52,242 nt of DNA from JAICYJ01 sp038212095. Its GTDB lineage: Bacteria > Actinomycetota > Thermoleophilia > Gaiellales > JAICJC01. Positions 41,709 to 52,052 of the stretch are shown here, piece after piece (position 1 is the first letter of the stretch; the number at the start of each line of letters is the position of its first letter). Below the pieces are notes generated by a model. It was given only the letters and a program-made list of their open reading frames with translations. It was not told where the DNA came from and ran no database searches. Made by a program: the position numbers and the translations under genes. The stretch covers positions 1-52,242 of the forward strand of contig JBBQUW010000020.1 in the NCBI GenBank assembly GCA_038212095.1. The letters run 5' to 3'.

Positions 41709-42479
41709 CTACTCGGCGGAGTTGCGCTCCCAGATCAACCGCAGCCCGTCAAGCGTCAGCCAGGGCTCGATCCGGTCGATCGTCTCGCAGTGCGGTACCA
41801 CCACCGACGCCAGGCCGCCGGTTGCGATCACCGCGGCCTCGCCGCCCAGCTCGCCGGCGAACCGACGCACGAGGCCGTCCACCAGCCCGGCATATCCGAA
41901 CACCGCGCCCGACTGCATGTTCTCGACGGTGTTCCTACCGATCGCCCGCTCGGGCGCCCGCAGCTCGACCCGGAAGAGGCGCGCCGCGCGTTCGCCCAGC
42001 GCGTTGGCGGCCACCTCGAGGCCGGGGGCGATCGCCCCACCGATGAAGACGCCCTCCCCGTCGAGGGCATCGAACGTGATCGCGGTGCCGAAGTCGACCA
42101 CCACCAGCGGCCCAGCGTGCAGGGCGAGCGCGGCCACCGAGTTGGCAACGCGATCGGCGCCCACCTCGTGTGGGCTATCCACCCGCAGCTCGAGTCCGGT
42201 GCGCACGCCCGGGCCGACCACGAGCGCCTCGTGGCCAAAGTGATCACGTGCCGTCTGGCGCAGCGCCTCGGCCAGCTGCGGTACGCCTGACGAGGCCACC
42301 GTGGCCGTCACGTCGGCGAAGCTCCGGCTGCGCACCGCCAGCAGGCCGTGCAGCTCGACCGCCAGCTCGTCGGCGGTCTGTGAGCGAACGGAGGCCGTCC
42401 GCCAGTGCTCCACCAGCCGGGCGCCGTCGTACAGCCCGACCACCGTCTGGGTGTTTCCGACGTCGATCGCGAGCAGCAA
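41709..42479 (-). CDS. coaX: Type III pantothenate kinase CoaX
   Basis: A 256-residue ASKHA-fold kinase for the first step of coenzyme A synthesis. The phosphate loop is LLAIDVGNTQTVVGLYDG, the pantothenate-binding and catalytic region PHEVGADRVANSVAALALH, then VVVDFGTAITFDAL and IGGAIAPGLEVAANAL. The start is a TTG at 42479: no ATG or GTG lies before the DVGNT motif. It is 7 nt after the DUF2469 stop, so it may be translated by coupling. Confidence 0.94.
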   Translation of the reverse strand: MLLAIDVGNTQTVVGLYDGARLVEHWRTASVRSQTADELAVELHGLLAVRSRSFADVTATVASSGVPQLAEALRQTARDHFGHEALVVGPGVRTGLELRVDSPHEVGADRVANSVAALALHAGPLVVVDFGTAITFDALDGEGVFIGGAIAPGLEVAANALGERAARLFRVELRAPERAIGRNTVENMQSGAVFGYAGLVDGLVRRFAGELGGEAAVIATGGLASVVVPHCETIDRIEPWLTLDGLRLIWERNSAE

Positions 42480-42486
42480 GGCGGAG

Positions 42487-42825
42487 CTACTCGCCGCTCA
42501 GCTCGAAGCCCGGCGGCAGCGTCGTATCGACATCGTCGTCGGTCTTCAGCTCCTCGATGGTGACGTCCTGCGTGGTGTGCACCTCGGTGCGCGGGATGAT
42601 CCGGGTCGGCCGCGCCTTGTCCCACACCCACACGTCCTCCATCACCAACCGGGCGAACGGGTACGCCGACTGGTCGTTGCGCTCAACCTCGAGCCGGTTG
42701 CACAGATACGTCGCCTCGGCGGTCAGGACGCAGTAGCGAAACAGGCCGAACACCGTCGCGTACTCGCGCTTCAGCCGCAGCTCGAGCTCCGCGTCGTACT
42801 CCTCGAGGTCTTCGATGTAAGACAT
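42487..42825 (-). CDS. DUF2469 family protein
   Basis: A 112-residue conserved protein of the actinobacterial DUF2469 family, recognised by EDLEEYDAELELRLKREY, VFGLFRYCVLTAEATYL and DVWVWDKARPTRII, with an acidic tail. Function unknown in the family. TAGACT lies 7 nt before the ATG at 42825, and the sequence next to the start resembles those of gltX and the gene at 33368. Probably co-transcribed with coaX. Confidence 0.82.
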   Translation of the reverse strand: MSYIEDLEEYDAELELRLKREYATVFGLFRYCVLTAEATYLCNRLEVERNDQSAYPFARLVMEDVWVWDKARPTRIIPRTEVHTTQDVTIEELKTDDDVDTTLPPGFELSGE

Positions 42826-42858
42826 CGGTGAAAGTCTACGCCATCGCGGTTTTCGCGC

Positions 42859-43482
42859 TCATCCGACAGGCTCCGCCTGCAGGAATGCCGGCCGCGCCAT
42901 CAGCCGGTCGCGGAGAGCCAGCAGGTTGGGGTACGGGGTCATGTCGAGTCCCGTGACGGTGGTGCGATAGAGAGCCGGCGCTGCCGCGCAGTCGACGATC
43001 GAGAACTCGCCGAGCCAGTACCCATCCGTCGCGATGAGGCCGTCGAAGGTGCGTAGCGTGGGCGCGATCGCCTCGGCCCGGGCAAGGGCCGCCGCGGGAT
43101 CACCGGGAGCGCTGCCAAAGCCGCCCTCCGGCGTGAAGCCGATCGCAGCCGATTCGACCTGAAACAGCGCAGGGCGCAGTGTCATCGAGTAGCGGTCGAG
43201 CATCATGTCGACGCGGGCGCGGGCGGCGGGCTCGGCCGGGTAGAGATCGTCGCGGCGCTCGCGGTTGGCGAGGTAACGGAGGATGGCATTCGACTCGCTC
43301 ACCACGAGGTCGCCATCCTGTAGCGCGGGGATACCGGCGAGCGGGTTGACCTGGATGTACCAGTCCGGCCGCGGCCGCGTGATCGGCACCGTCCGGCGCT
43401 CGTACTCGATGCCCAGCTCGGCCAGCAGGAACCGCACCTTGAGCGCGTTGGACGAGATCGGATGGTCGTACAGCGCCAGCAC
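42859..43482 (-). CDS. Glutathione S-transferase family protein
   Basis: A 207-residue protein with a thioredoxin-like N-terminal domain (about 1-78; ALYDHPISSNALKVRFLLAELG, NPLAGIPALQDGDLVVSESNAILRYL) and a helical C-terminal domain (about 85-205) with FSIVDCAAAPALYR. Since most actinobacteria lack glutathione, the thiol may be another one, or the protein may work without it. The start is a GTG at 43482, 7 nt after TAGATT; the TAG of that box is the stop of the upstream methyltransferase gene, so the promoter overlaps its end. Confidence 0.87.
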   Translation of the reverse strand: MLALYDHPISSNALKVRFLLAELGIEYERRTVPITRPRPDWYIQVNPLAGIPALQDGDLVVSESNAILRYLANRERRDDLYPAEPAARARVDMMLDRYSMTLRPALFQVESAAIGFTPEGGFGSAPGDPAAALARAEAIAPTLRTFDGLIATDGYWLGEFSIVDCAAAPALYRTTVTGLDMTPYPNLLALRDRLMARPAFLQAEPVG

Positions 43483-43492
43483 GCGGCGGAAT

Positions 43493-44128
43493 CTACACCA
43501 CGCCGGGAATCAGACGCTTGGTGCGATCGGCGTACGGCCCGTACTCCGGGAACTCGGCTCGCAGGCCATCCTCCTCGTAGCGCGTGCGCACCAACTGCAG
43601 CCCGATGCAGAGCGCCCAGACCGCGACCGCCGGCATCCACCTGGTCGAACCGATCGCGATCCCCAGCACCGATGCCAGCTCTCCCAGGTACAGCGGGTGG
43701 CGGACGTAGCGGTACGGCCCGCGCATCACCAGTCCGCGGACGTCTGGCAGCACTCCGAAGCAGCGGCCGAGGAACAGCACCGAGACGATCGAGAACGAGA
43801 GGCCAACCACCAGCAGCGCGTTGCCGATCAGCACCGGCGAGCCGCTCGAGCTGTCGCGCGCGATCGCGCCCAGCACGACGAATGCGCCCTGCGCCCCCAG
43901 CGCCGCGACGACACCGACCGGGTTTCGGCCACGACGGATGGGCGTCGGCCGGATCAGAACCAGCACTGCGAACATCACCCACAGCGTGGCGCTGAGCAGC
44001 TGGTGGATAACCGCCGCCGCGCCGTGCGCCAGGGCCGCGTTGTGCAGCGTGGCCGCGGCGACGGTGCCAAACAGCGCGGCGGGCAGGATGCGGGCGATCG
44101 TCCTCGTCAGTGAGCGGGTCTGCTCCAC
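43493..44128 (-). CDS. Isoprenylcysteine carboxyl methyltransferase-like membrane protein
   Basis: A 211-residue membrane protein with five or so helices (about 12-35, 40-60, 72-90, 100-122 and 160-182). The C-terminal methyltransferase signature comprises RGPYRYVRHPLYLGEL and RYEEDGLRAEFPEYGPYADRTKRLIPGV, with the His, Arg and Glu that bind S-adenosylmethionine. Bacterial members methylate phospholipids or unknown lipids; the substrate is unknown. The start is a GTG at 44128, with GATACA 6 nt upstream. The GST gene follows 10 bp later on the same strand. Confidence 0.86.
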   Translation of the reverse strand: MEQTRSLTRTIARILPAALFGTVAAATLHNAALAHGAAAVIHQLLSATLWVMFAVLVLIRPTPIRRGRNPVGVVAALGAQGAFVVLGAIARDSSSGSPVLIGNALLVVGLSFSIVSVLFLGRCFGVLPDVRGLVMRGPYRYVRHPLYLGELASVLGIAIGSTRWMPAVAVWALCIGLQLVRTRYEEDGLRAEFPEYGPYADRTKRLIPGVV

Positions 44129-44155
44129 ACCACCTGTATCGACCCCAGCCGCCGG

Positions 44156-44671
44156 CTACATGAGCGAGCCGGCGGCGAGCCGTACGCCCTGCGGGACAAG
44201 TCTGTCCAGCAGCTCAGCCACGGTGGATCCGGCCAGCGGCAGGTCGGGAACGAGCTCCGCCAGCGGCCGCAGCACGAACTCGCGCTCGTGAGCGCGCGGG
44301 TGGGGCACCGTCAGCCGATCACTGTCCAGTCGCATACCCTCGCACGCGATCAGGTCGAGATCGAGCGTCCGCGGCCCCCATCGCACCCCCCGCCGGCGCT
44401 TGAATCCGGCCTCGATCGCCTGCAGCCGATCGAGCAGGGCAAGCGGCGCGAGCGTCGTATCGAGCACCACCACCGCGTTGAGGAAGGCGGGCTGGTCGGT
44501 GTATCCGATCGGATCGCTCTCGTACAGTCGCGAGGCGGCCGTGACTTCGCCCAGTGAGGCCAGGCGCGCGGTTGCGGCGCGCAGCGTCAGCAGGGAGTCG
44601 CCCAGGTTGCTGCCCAATCCGACACACCAGCTGCTCCCCCGGAAGGGTGGACTTGATGACAATTCCATCAT
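44156..44671 (-). CDS. folK: 2-amino-4-hydroxy-6-hydroxymethyldihydropteridine pyrophosphokinase FolK
   Basis: A 171-residue HPPK of folate synthesis that transfers pyrophosphate to the pterin. CVGLGSNLGDS, AVVVLDT, the substrate loop RRGVRWGPRTLDLDLIACEG and VPHPRAHEREFVLRPLAEL are all present. ATG at 44671 or 44668 (two in a row) with a GAGG site; the open frame continues 13 codons further to a TTG. The upstream stretch is AT-rich for this window. It is separated from folB by a response regulator and a plus-strand gene. Confidence 0.94.
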   Translation of the reverse strand: MMELSSSPPFRGSSWCVGLGSNLGDSLLTLRAATARLASLGEVTAASRLYESDPIGYTDQPAFLNAVVVLDTTLAPLALLDRLQAIEAGFKRRRGVRWGPRTLDLDLIACEGMRLDSDRLTVPHPRAHEREFVLRPLAELVPDLPLAGSTVAELLDRLVPQGVRLAAGSLM

Positions 44672-44760
44672 GATTTCCTCACAATTGGCCGATGTATCTA
44701 GCCGGGGCAAGGAGTGCGTTGACCGCCCCAGAAGCTCCTCGATCCGTCAAGGAAGGTGCC

Positions 44761-45069
44761 ATGTCGACCCTCATGGAACTGACCATCGTGCTGCTCGTAT
44801 GCCCCGGGGCGCTCGCCGCCTGGGCCGACGCACGGTACCCCAACCTGCGGCCCACCGACCTGCGCCGCACCGCGATCCACCTCGGCATCACCGGCCTGCT
44901 CGCGTTCGGGCTGCTGCGCCCCGTGCTGATCGGCGTCGGCCTGCTGGTACCCGGTGAGGCGGGACGCGCGACCGCGATCGCGATCGCCTGCGCCGTCATC
45001 ACCTACAGTCTGGTGGTCACCCTGTGGGTGATGCGCACCGCCGCCGAGCTGGCGGGTATCAGCCGCTGA
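44761..45069 (+). CDS. Hypothetical small membrane protein
   Basis: A 102-residue protein, not recognised. Three hydrophobic helices are visible: about 7-24 (TIVLLVCPGALAAW), 40-61 (ITGLLAFGLLRPVLIGVGLLV) and 70-92. A conserved-looking basic loop, ARYPNLRPTDLRRT, lies between the first two. The ATG at 44761 has an AAGGAAGGTG site; the frame is open 23 codons further. Divergent from folK, convergent with the response regulator gene 9 bp away. Confidence 0.65.
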   Translation: MSTLMELTIVLLVCPGALAAWADARYPNLRPTDLRRTAIHLGITGLLAFGLLRPVLIGVGLLVPGEAGRATAIAIACAVITYSLVVTLWVMRTAAELAGISR

Positions 45070-45072
45070 GGA

Positions 45073-45090
45073 ATCGCCTCACACGGCGAT
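45073..45090. terminator. Hairpin between convergent membrane-protein and regulator genes
   Basis: A 6-bp stem (ATCGCC/GGCGAT) with loop TCACAC spans the regulator stop codon and lies 3 bp beyond the membrane-protein stop. Short and without a T-tract; possible bidirectional terminator. Confidence 0.35.
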
Positions 45091-45729
45091 CTCGGCCAGC
45101 ACCGCGGCCGCTTCGGCTCTGGTCTTGGCGCGTAGCTTGCGCAGGATCGACTTGACGTGCCATCGCACCGTCTCGGGTGACAGGCAGAGGATGTCCGCCA
45201 TCTCAGCTGTGGTGTTGCCGGCGGCGATCAGCTGCAGCACCTCGAGCTGACGTGGCGTGAGGCGTTCGCGGTGCGGCAGCCGCGACGCGATCGAGATCCG
45301 CCGCTGTCCTGCCCGCACATCGCGGAGCAGGTGCCCGGCCATCCGCCTGGAGAGCGCCGCCTCGCCTGCGACAACGCCGCGCAGCACGCTCACCAAACGC
45401 TCCGGAGCCTGGTCCTTGGTGAGGAAGCCATCAGCCCCGGCCCGCACGGCGGCAAGCATCTCGTCCGCGTCATGGGACACGGTCAGGATCACGGTGCGGA
45501 TGGTGGGATCGAGCTCCACCACGCGCCGCACCAGGGCGACGCCGCTGCCATCGCTGAGGTAGAGATCGACCAGCACCGCATCGGGACGCGTCGCGACGAT
45601 CGCGACGATCGCCTGCTCAACGCCGTCTGCGACACCGACAACGGCCACACCACCCTGCTCGAGCAGCGCGACCAGCCCACGACGATAGATCGGGTGATCC
45701 TCCACCACGACGACCCGCAACTGCTCCAT
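45079..45729 (-). CDS. LuxR-type response regulator
   Basis: A 216-residue regulator. The receiver domain has VEDH, the phospho-acceptor Asp in VLVDLYLSDGSG, TVS and FLTKD. The helix-turn-helix domain is LTPRQLEVLQLIAAGNTTAEMADILCLSPETVRWHVKSILRKL. It is clearly distinct from the pair at 23.6-24.9 kb. No kinase gene is next to it. TATAAC lies 6 nt before the ATG at 45729, and GGAGGG fills the gap directly before the start, too close to act as a normal ribosome-binding site. It interrupts the folB-folK order. Confidence 0.92.
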   Translation of the reverse strand: MEQLRVVVVEDHPIYRRGLVALLEQGGVAVVGVADGVEQAIVAIVATRPDAVLVDLYLSDGSGVALVRRVVELDPTIRTVILTVSHDADEMLAAVRAGADGFLTKDQAPERLVSVLRGVVAGEAALSRRMAGHLLRDVRAGQRRISIASRLPHRERLTPRQLEVLQLIAAGNTTAEMADILCLSPETVRWHVKSILRKLRAKTRAEAAAVLAEIAV

Positions 45730-45781
45730 CCCTCCGTTATACGGGGGATTTGTGGGGTGCGTAACCCCACCCCACCGGGGA

Positions 45782-46150
45782 TCAGGCGGGCCGGCCGCGC
45801 TCCACCGTGACGGTGACATCCCGGAACCGGTACGGGATCGGCGCCCAGGGCTTGTGCACCGTCACGGTCACCAGCGTGACGGCGAAGCGGTCGAGCAGGT
45901 CGTCGGCGATCGCCGCCGCCAGCCTCTCCAGCAGGTCGTGCCGCGTGCCGGCTGTCAGCTCGACCACCCGCGCACTGACCGCTCCGTAGTCGACGGCATC
46001 TTCCAGCCGGTCGCTGCGGGTGGCGGCGTCCGACCGGCAGACCATGCGCACATCGATCGAGAACATCTGCCCCTCGCAGCGCTCTGCTTCGAGCACGCCG
46101 TGGTGGGCGAACACCTCCACCCCCAGGATCTCGATCACCGGGTTGGTCAC
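45782..46150 (-). CDS. folB: Dihydroneopterin aldolase FolB
   Basis: A 122-residue tunnel-fold enzyme of folate synthesis that cleaves dihydroneopterin. IEILGVEVFAHHGVLEAERCEGQMFSIDV contains the substrate-binding residues; DAVDYGAV and LLERLAAAIADDLL follow, and the catalytic Lys is in VTVHKPWAPI. The GTG at 46150 overlaps the stop of the fusion gene as GTGA, so FolP and FolB are translated together. Confidence 0.94.
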   Translation of the reverse strand: MTNPVIEILGVEVFAHHGVLEAERCEGQMFSIDVRMVCRSDAATRSDRLEDAVDYGAVSARVVELTAGTRHDLLERLAAAIADDLLDRFAVTLVTVTVHKPWAPIPYRFRDVTVTVERGRPA

Positions 46151-47778
46151 GTGAGCCGGCCCCTGATCGCGCCCGCCACGTCTAGTGCCTCGCGCACGGG
46201 GCCGACGTCGTGGACGCGAAACATCCAGGCGCCGCGGCCGTAGGCCTCGAGGTTGGCGGCGATCGTGCCCGCCGTTCGCTCGCGCTCGGCACGGCCGGTG
46301 ATCTGCCCCAGGAAGCGCTTCCGCGAGACGGCCACCAGCACCGGATAGCCGAGCTGGACGATCTGGTCGAGCTCGCGCAGCAGGGCGAGGTTGTGCTCCA
46401 TCGTCTTGCCGAAGCCGATCCCAGGATCAAGGCAGATCAGCTCGCGGGCGATGCCCCCCGCCTCGGCGTACCGGGCGCGCTCGAGCAGGAACGCGGCCAC
46501 CTCTCTGGTGACGTCGCGGTAGTGCGGATCGTCCTGCATCGTGCTCGGTGTCCCCTGCATGTGCATCAGACAGACCGGCACCGCGGCCCTCGCCACGACC
46601 GCCATCATCTCCGGGTCATGGCGCAGCGCCGAGACGTCGTTGACGAAGGTTGCGCCGGCCTCCAGCGCTCTTCGGGCCACCTCCGCCTTCATGGTGTCGA
46701 TCGAGATCGGCACCGAGGTGCGAGCGGCTAGGCCCTCGATCACCGGGATCACCCGCGCCAGCTCCTCGTCCAGCGGCACCTGCGCGGCGCCGGGGCGGGT
46801 CGACTCGCCGCCGATGTCGATCAGCACAGCGCCCTGCTCGGCCATCCTCAGGCCATGCGCGATCGCAGCCGACGGTTCGAGGTGGTCGCCTCCGTCCGAG
46901 AACGAGTCGGGCGTGACGTTGATCACGCCCATCACCGCCGGCGCCGGGAATCGACGGGTGAGCACGGTGTCTGGCGGCCGCGCTGCGGGCGGGCGCGCTG
47001 CGGGAGCCGCCGGGGCATCAACGAAGGTCACCGGCAGCGGCATCCGCCGGTACGCGACCGCCACGCTGACCGCCATCAGCGCCCACGACACAAGCGCCAT
47101 CCAGAAGGGCTGGTTGAGCGCGACCACGAACGCGTTCCAGGTGCCGTGCAGGGCGATGCCGGGTAGCAGCGAGCCCGTGCGACGTCGCAGCCAGGCCAGC
47201 AGAGTGCCCCACATCGTGAACAGCACCAGCACGAACAGCTCTATGTGCAGTCCGGCCCACAGGAAGGCCGATATCGGCGCTGCCCACCAGAACCCGAACC
47301 GCCGCCACAGCGCGCCCAGCAACACGCCGCGGAAGGCAGACTCCTCGACCCAGGGGGCAAACAGCACCGCCAGCGCGGAACCGAACAGCTGGTACCCGGT
47401 CGAGCCGTTGAGGATCGTGTCCTTGGCCGGTGCCGTGATGCCAAAGGCGTGGTTGACGATCGCTGCCACGAACGCGGCCACCACCGCCATGCCCAGGAAG
47501 ATGCCCAGCGAGGAGGGGATCCGCCGCGGCGGCGCCACTCCGAACAGCGACCACTCGCGCCGCCGGTTGACGAATGCCAGCTCGAAGGTGATCGCCAGCA
47601 TCAGTGGCACCGTGAGCACCACCAGCAACGCCCACAGCAGCCCCGCCGGGATCGACGGCGCGCGAGCCCTGCCAAACTCTGCCAGCGGCGCGACCAGGAG
47701 CAGCTGCGAGAGCAGCACCAGCGTCACGCCGGCGAATACCGCACGCCGCCATCCCACGGGTTGACGGTCGGCGATCAC
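46147..47778 (-). CDS. folP: CPBP intramembrane protease - dihydropteroate synthase fusion
   Basis: A 543-residue two-domain protein. The N-terminal half (about 1-255) is a polytopic CPBP (Abi/CAAX) glutamic protease with its three motifs: EExxxR in VEESAFRGV, the His in WAGLH and HxxxN in HGTWNAF. An Ala/Pro-rich linker (about 262-282) leads to a complete dihydropteroate synthase (about 285-540): VMGVINVTPDSFSDGG, IDIGGESTRPGA, ISIDTMK, NDVSALR, LDPGIGFGKTMEHN, VSRKRFLG and RVHDVGPV. No internal start with a ribosome-binding site is seen between them. GTG 47778 follows TAGAGT by 7 nt; an earlier GTG (47811) is in frame. Overlaps folB. Confidence 0.88.
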   Translation of the reverse strand: MIADRQPVGWRRAVFAGVTLVLLSQLLLVAPLAEFGRARAPSIPAGLLWALLVVLTVPLMLAITFELAFVNRRREWSLFGVAPPRRIPSSLGIFLGMAVVAAFVAAIVNHAFGITAPAKDTILNGSTGYQLFGSALAVLFAPWVEESAFRGVLLGALWRRFGFWWAAPISAFLWAGLHIELFVLVLFTMWGTLLAWLRRRTGSLLPGIALHGTWNAFVVALNQPFWMALVSWALMAVSVAVAYRRMPLPVTFVDAPAAPAARPPAARPPDTVLTRRFPAPAVMGVINVTPDSFSDGGDHLEPSAAIAHGLRMAEQGAVLIDIGGESTRPGAAQVPLDEELARVIPVIEGLAARTSVPISIDTMKAEVARRALEAGATFVNDVSALRHDPEMMAVVARAAVPVCLMHMQGTPSTMQDDPHYRDVTREVAAFLLERARYAEAGGIARELICLDPGIGFGKTMEHNLALLRELDQIVQLGYPVLVAVSRKRFLGQITGRAERERTAGTIAANLEAYGRGAWMFRVHDVGPVREALDVAGAIRGRLT

Positions 47779-47886
47779 GACCGCAACTCTAGATGATCGA
47801 ATCGACGACACGGCCGCCGACGTTCGTGCCCGCGCGGAGCGCCCGGGTCTCTCCCACCGGTCGCTCGCGCTGGAGCCCAGTCGCGC

Positions 47887-49224
47887 CTAGTGGTACGACA
47901 AGAACGTGGCGCTGGGGATGTAGCGCTCGTAGCCGTAGGCGGTGATCGGCGAGACGCCCGGCCGGTACAGCTCGGTGGACGAGTTGTTGTCGAAGCCCAT
48001 CGCGCTCTGCGCGCCCATCTGCACCAGCATCTTGGCCCAGGTCGTTGCCTGGATGCCGACCCCGCCGCTCCCGCCGGCGACCACCAGCCAGCCCTGTCCA
48101 CCGGCGGTCTTGGCCACGGCCGGCCGCCAGTGCGGGTTGTCCCACTGCCAGGGATCGACGAACGATGGCCGGGTCGCGATCGCGGAGCCGTTGTTGACGA
48201 GCTGCGGCTTGCCCCCCATCACGTCATCCGCGGTGTCCCACCCGACGTTGTCGCCGGCGACCGTCAGTCCTGCGCCGGCGCTGGCCTTGATCGAGAGGCC
48301 GGTCGCCGCGACTCCGCCCGCCTTGGCAAGCACAACGACGCCGGTCGCGGGCACGGTCAGCTGCGTGCCGGCCGCGCACGTGCCGGTCGGACACACCGCC
48401 GGCTTGCTGGTCGGAACGCTGACCGTCCGGTATGCGGCGCTCGGATCCTCGAACCGGAAGCCGGCCACGGTCTCGCTGATGTTCGCGCCGGAGGCGTAGT
48501 TGAAGCCGCCTCTCGAGCCGCGCAGCATCGTTCGAAGCGCTGTCGAGGGCAGCGCGTACCCGACGTAGCCGGTCGGTACCGTCACCTTGGTACCGGGCAC
48601 GGTGTAGGCAGCAACCTGGTCGCCGTGGATCGAGACACCCCTCGAGGTGAGACCGTTGAACGCTCCCACCGTCGCCGTCTTGTTGTTGGGCAGCGTGATC
48701 AGCGACGGCACCGCCTGCGGCCTGCCCATCATCATGTCACCACCCGGCAGGTAGCCGACGGCGGGGCCGCCCCAGCCAAACGAGAGCACGTTTCGATCGT
48801 GCACCAGAAGGCCACTCGGGCGCCCGGTACCCGACCGGCTGCTGTCGGCAAAGAAGTCGCCGTTGATCGCCGCCGTGAAACCGGGGGGCGCAGCCGCGGT
48901 GACCGCGCTCTTGATCTGGTTCAGCCGCACCGAGAAGTCGTCCGGGTAGTACGTCCCAAGCGGCGACGAGTCGAGCGAGACGTGCGTGTTTCCGATCGTC
49001 CACCACACCTTGTAGATCGTCTCGTTGCGAAGCACGCCGGCGTCGAGCACCACGACCCGATACTGGTTCAGTGTCACGCCGGGCTTGAGCGTGGTGACCG
49101 CCACCGGCTTGGCCAGCCCGGACTGGATCGGGCCGCTTGCGAGGGCGGCCGGAGCGGCCGTCAGCGCGAACGCCGCGACGGCTGAGAGGGCAGTGAGACA
49201 GCGCAGACGGCTCATACAGAACAT
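47887..49224 (-). CDS. Exported phosphodiester glycosidase-family protein (NAGPA-like)
   Basis: A 445-residue protein with a signal peptide (about 1-30, cleavage near ALASG). Two segments match the phosphodiester glycosidase (NAGPA/DUF2233) family: the N-terminal region with AINGDFFADSSRSGTGRPSGLLV, and the C-terminal region with MLVQMGAQSAMGFDNNSSTELY, which carries the conserved Gly-Asp and Asp-Asn-x-x-S residues. An insertion of about 150 residues (220-370) separates them. Members include the mammalian uncovering enzyme and bacterial exopolysaccharide proteins; the substrate is unknown. The start is ATG 49224 or 49215. It lies between ftsH and folP, where folate genes are usual in other genomes. 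Confidence 0.82.
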   Translation of the reverse strand: MFCMSRLRCLTALSAVAAFALTAAPAALASGPIQSGLAKPVAVTTLKPGVTLNQYRVVVLDAGVLRNETIYKVWWTIGNTHVSLDSSPLGTYYPDDFSVRLNQIKSAVTAAAPPGFTAAINGDFFADSSRSGTGRPSGLLVHDRNVLSFGWGGPAVGYLPGGDMMMGRPQAVPSLITLPNNKTATVGAFNGLTSRGVSIHGDQVAAYTVPGTKVTVPTGYVGYALPSTALRTMLRGSRGGFNYASGANISETVAGFRFEDPSAAYRTVSVPTSKPAVCPTGTCAAGTQLTVPATGVVVLAKAGGVAATGLSIKASAGAGLTVAGDNVGWDTADDVMGGKPQLVNNGSAIATRPSFVDPWQWDNPHWRPAVAKTAGGQGWLVVAGGSGGVGIQATTWAKMLVQMGAQSAMGFDNNSSTELYRPGVSPITAYGYERYIPSATFLSYH

Positions 49225-49331
49225 GTCGGCCAGATGGGCCTGCGGGAGGACGGCCAGACGGGTGAGCGAGCGGCACCCGGTCGGGGGATCTCTGCGATCA
49301 GCCTCTGGCGCGAACTCGCCGGAGGCCGGAC

Positions 49332-51305
<1,974 letters not shown>

Positions 51306-51476
51306 TGTGATGCTTGCCTACCTGCCTACGGGAGTGGTGAGAACGATACCACGGGCTGTTTGCCTGACATTTGCGCCGAAAACCGGGCGCACCGTTGATG
51401 GGAGTACGGGAATTGGGCGTCTCCGGTTCAGATCGTGCCGGGTCTCATCGGCAGGCCCGCCGGTGGCCTTGACGGC

Positions 51477-52052
51477 TCACAGCAGGTCGTCGGGCAGCCG
51501 GCTCTCGTCCAGCGCCGCAACGTAGGGGAGGCTGCGATAGCGCTCGCCGTAGTCCAGCCCGTAGCCGATCGCGAAGCGGTTGGGGATCTCGAATCCGACG
51601 TAGCGGCACGTGATGTCCGCTTTTCGACGCTCGGGCTTGGTCAGCAGCGCGCACACCTCGAGCGACGCCGGCCGGCGCGCCTGCAGGTTGCGCACCAGGT
51701 AGGACAGCGTCAGTCCCGAGTCGACGATGTCCTCGACGATCAGCACGTGACGGCCCTCAATGTTGGCATCGAGATCCTTCAGGATCCGCACCACTCCGGA
51801 CGAGTCGGTGCCGCTGCCGTAGCTCGAGACGGCCATGAAGTCGATCTCGCACGGCACGGTGATCCGGCGCACGAGATCGGCCATGAAGAAGACCGCGCCC
51901 TTCAGCACCCCCACCAGCAGCGGCTCGCGATCTGCGTAGTCGCGGGACAGCTCGTCGCCCAGCGCGGCGATCCTGGCCTGCAGCGCGCCCTCCTCCACCA
52001 GCACCTCTGCGATCAGCCGGTCGGGGTCGATCGCGGTCAGGTCGGCGCTCAT
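51477..52052 (-). CDS. hpt: Hypoxanthine phosphoribosyltransferase
   Basis: A 191-residue purine salvage enzyme. LLVGVLKGAVFFMADLVRRI, SSYGSGTDSSGVV, the PRPP loop VLIVEDIVDSGLTLSYLV, and VGFEIPNRFAIGYGLDYGERYRSLPYVA are all typical. The ATG at 52052 overlaps the stop of the upstream gene as ATGA, and TATCCT also lies 8 nt before it, so it may be expressed both from the operon and from its own leaderless promoter. ftsH follows after 171 bp. Confidence 0.96.
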   Translation of the reverse strand: MSADLTAIDPDRLIAEVLVEEGALQARIAALGDELSRDYADREPLLVGVLKGAVFFMADLVRRITVPCEIDFMAVSSYGSGTDSSGVVRILKDLDANIEGRHVLIVEDIVDSGLTLSYLVRNLQARRPASLEVCALLTKPERRKADITCRYVGFEIPNRFAIGYGLDYGERYRSLPYVAALDESRLPDDLL

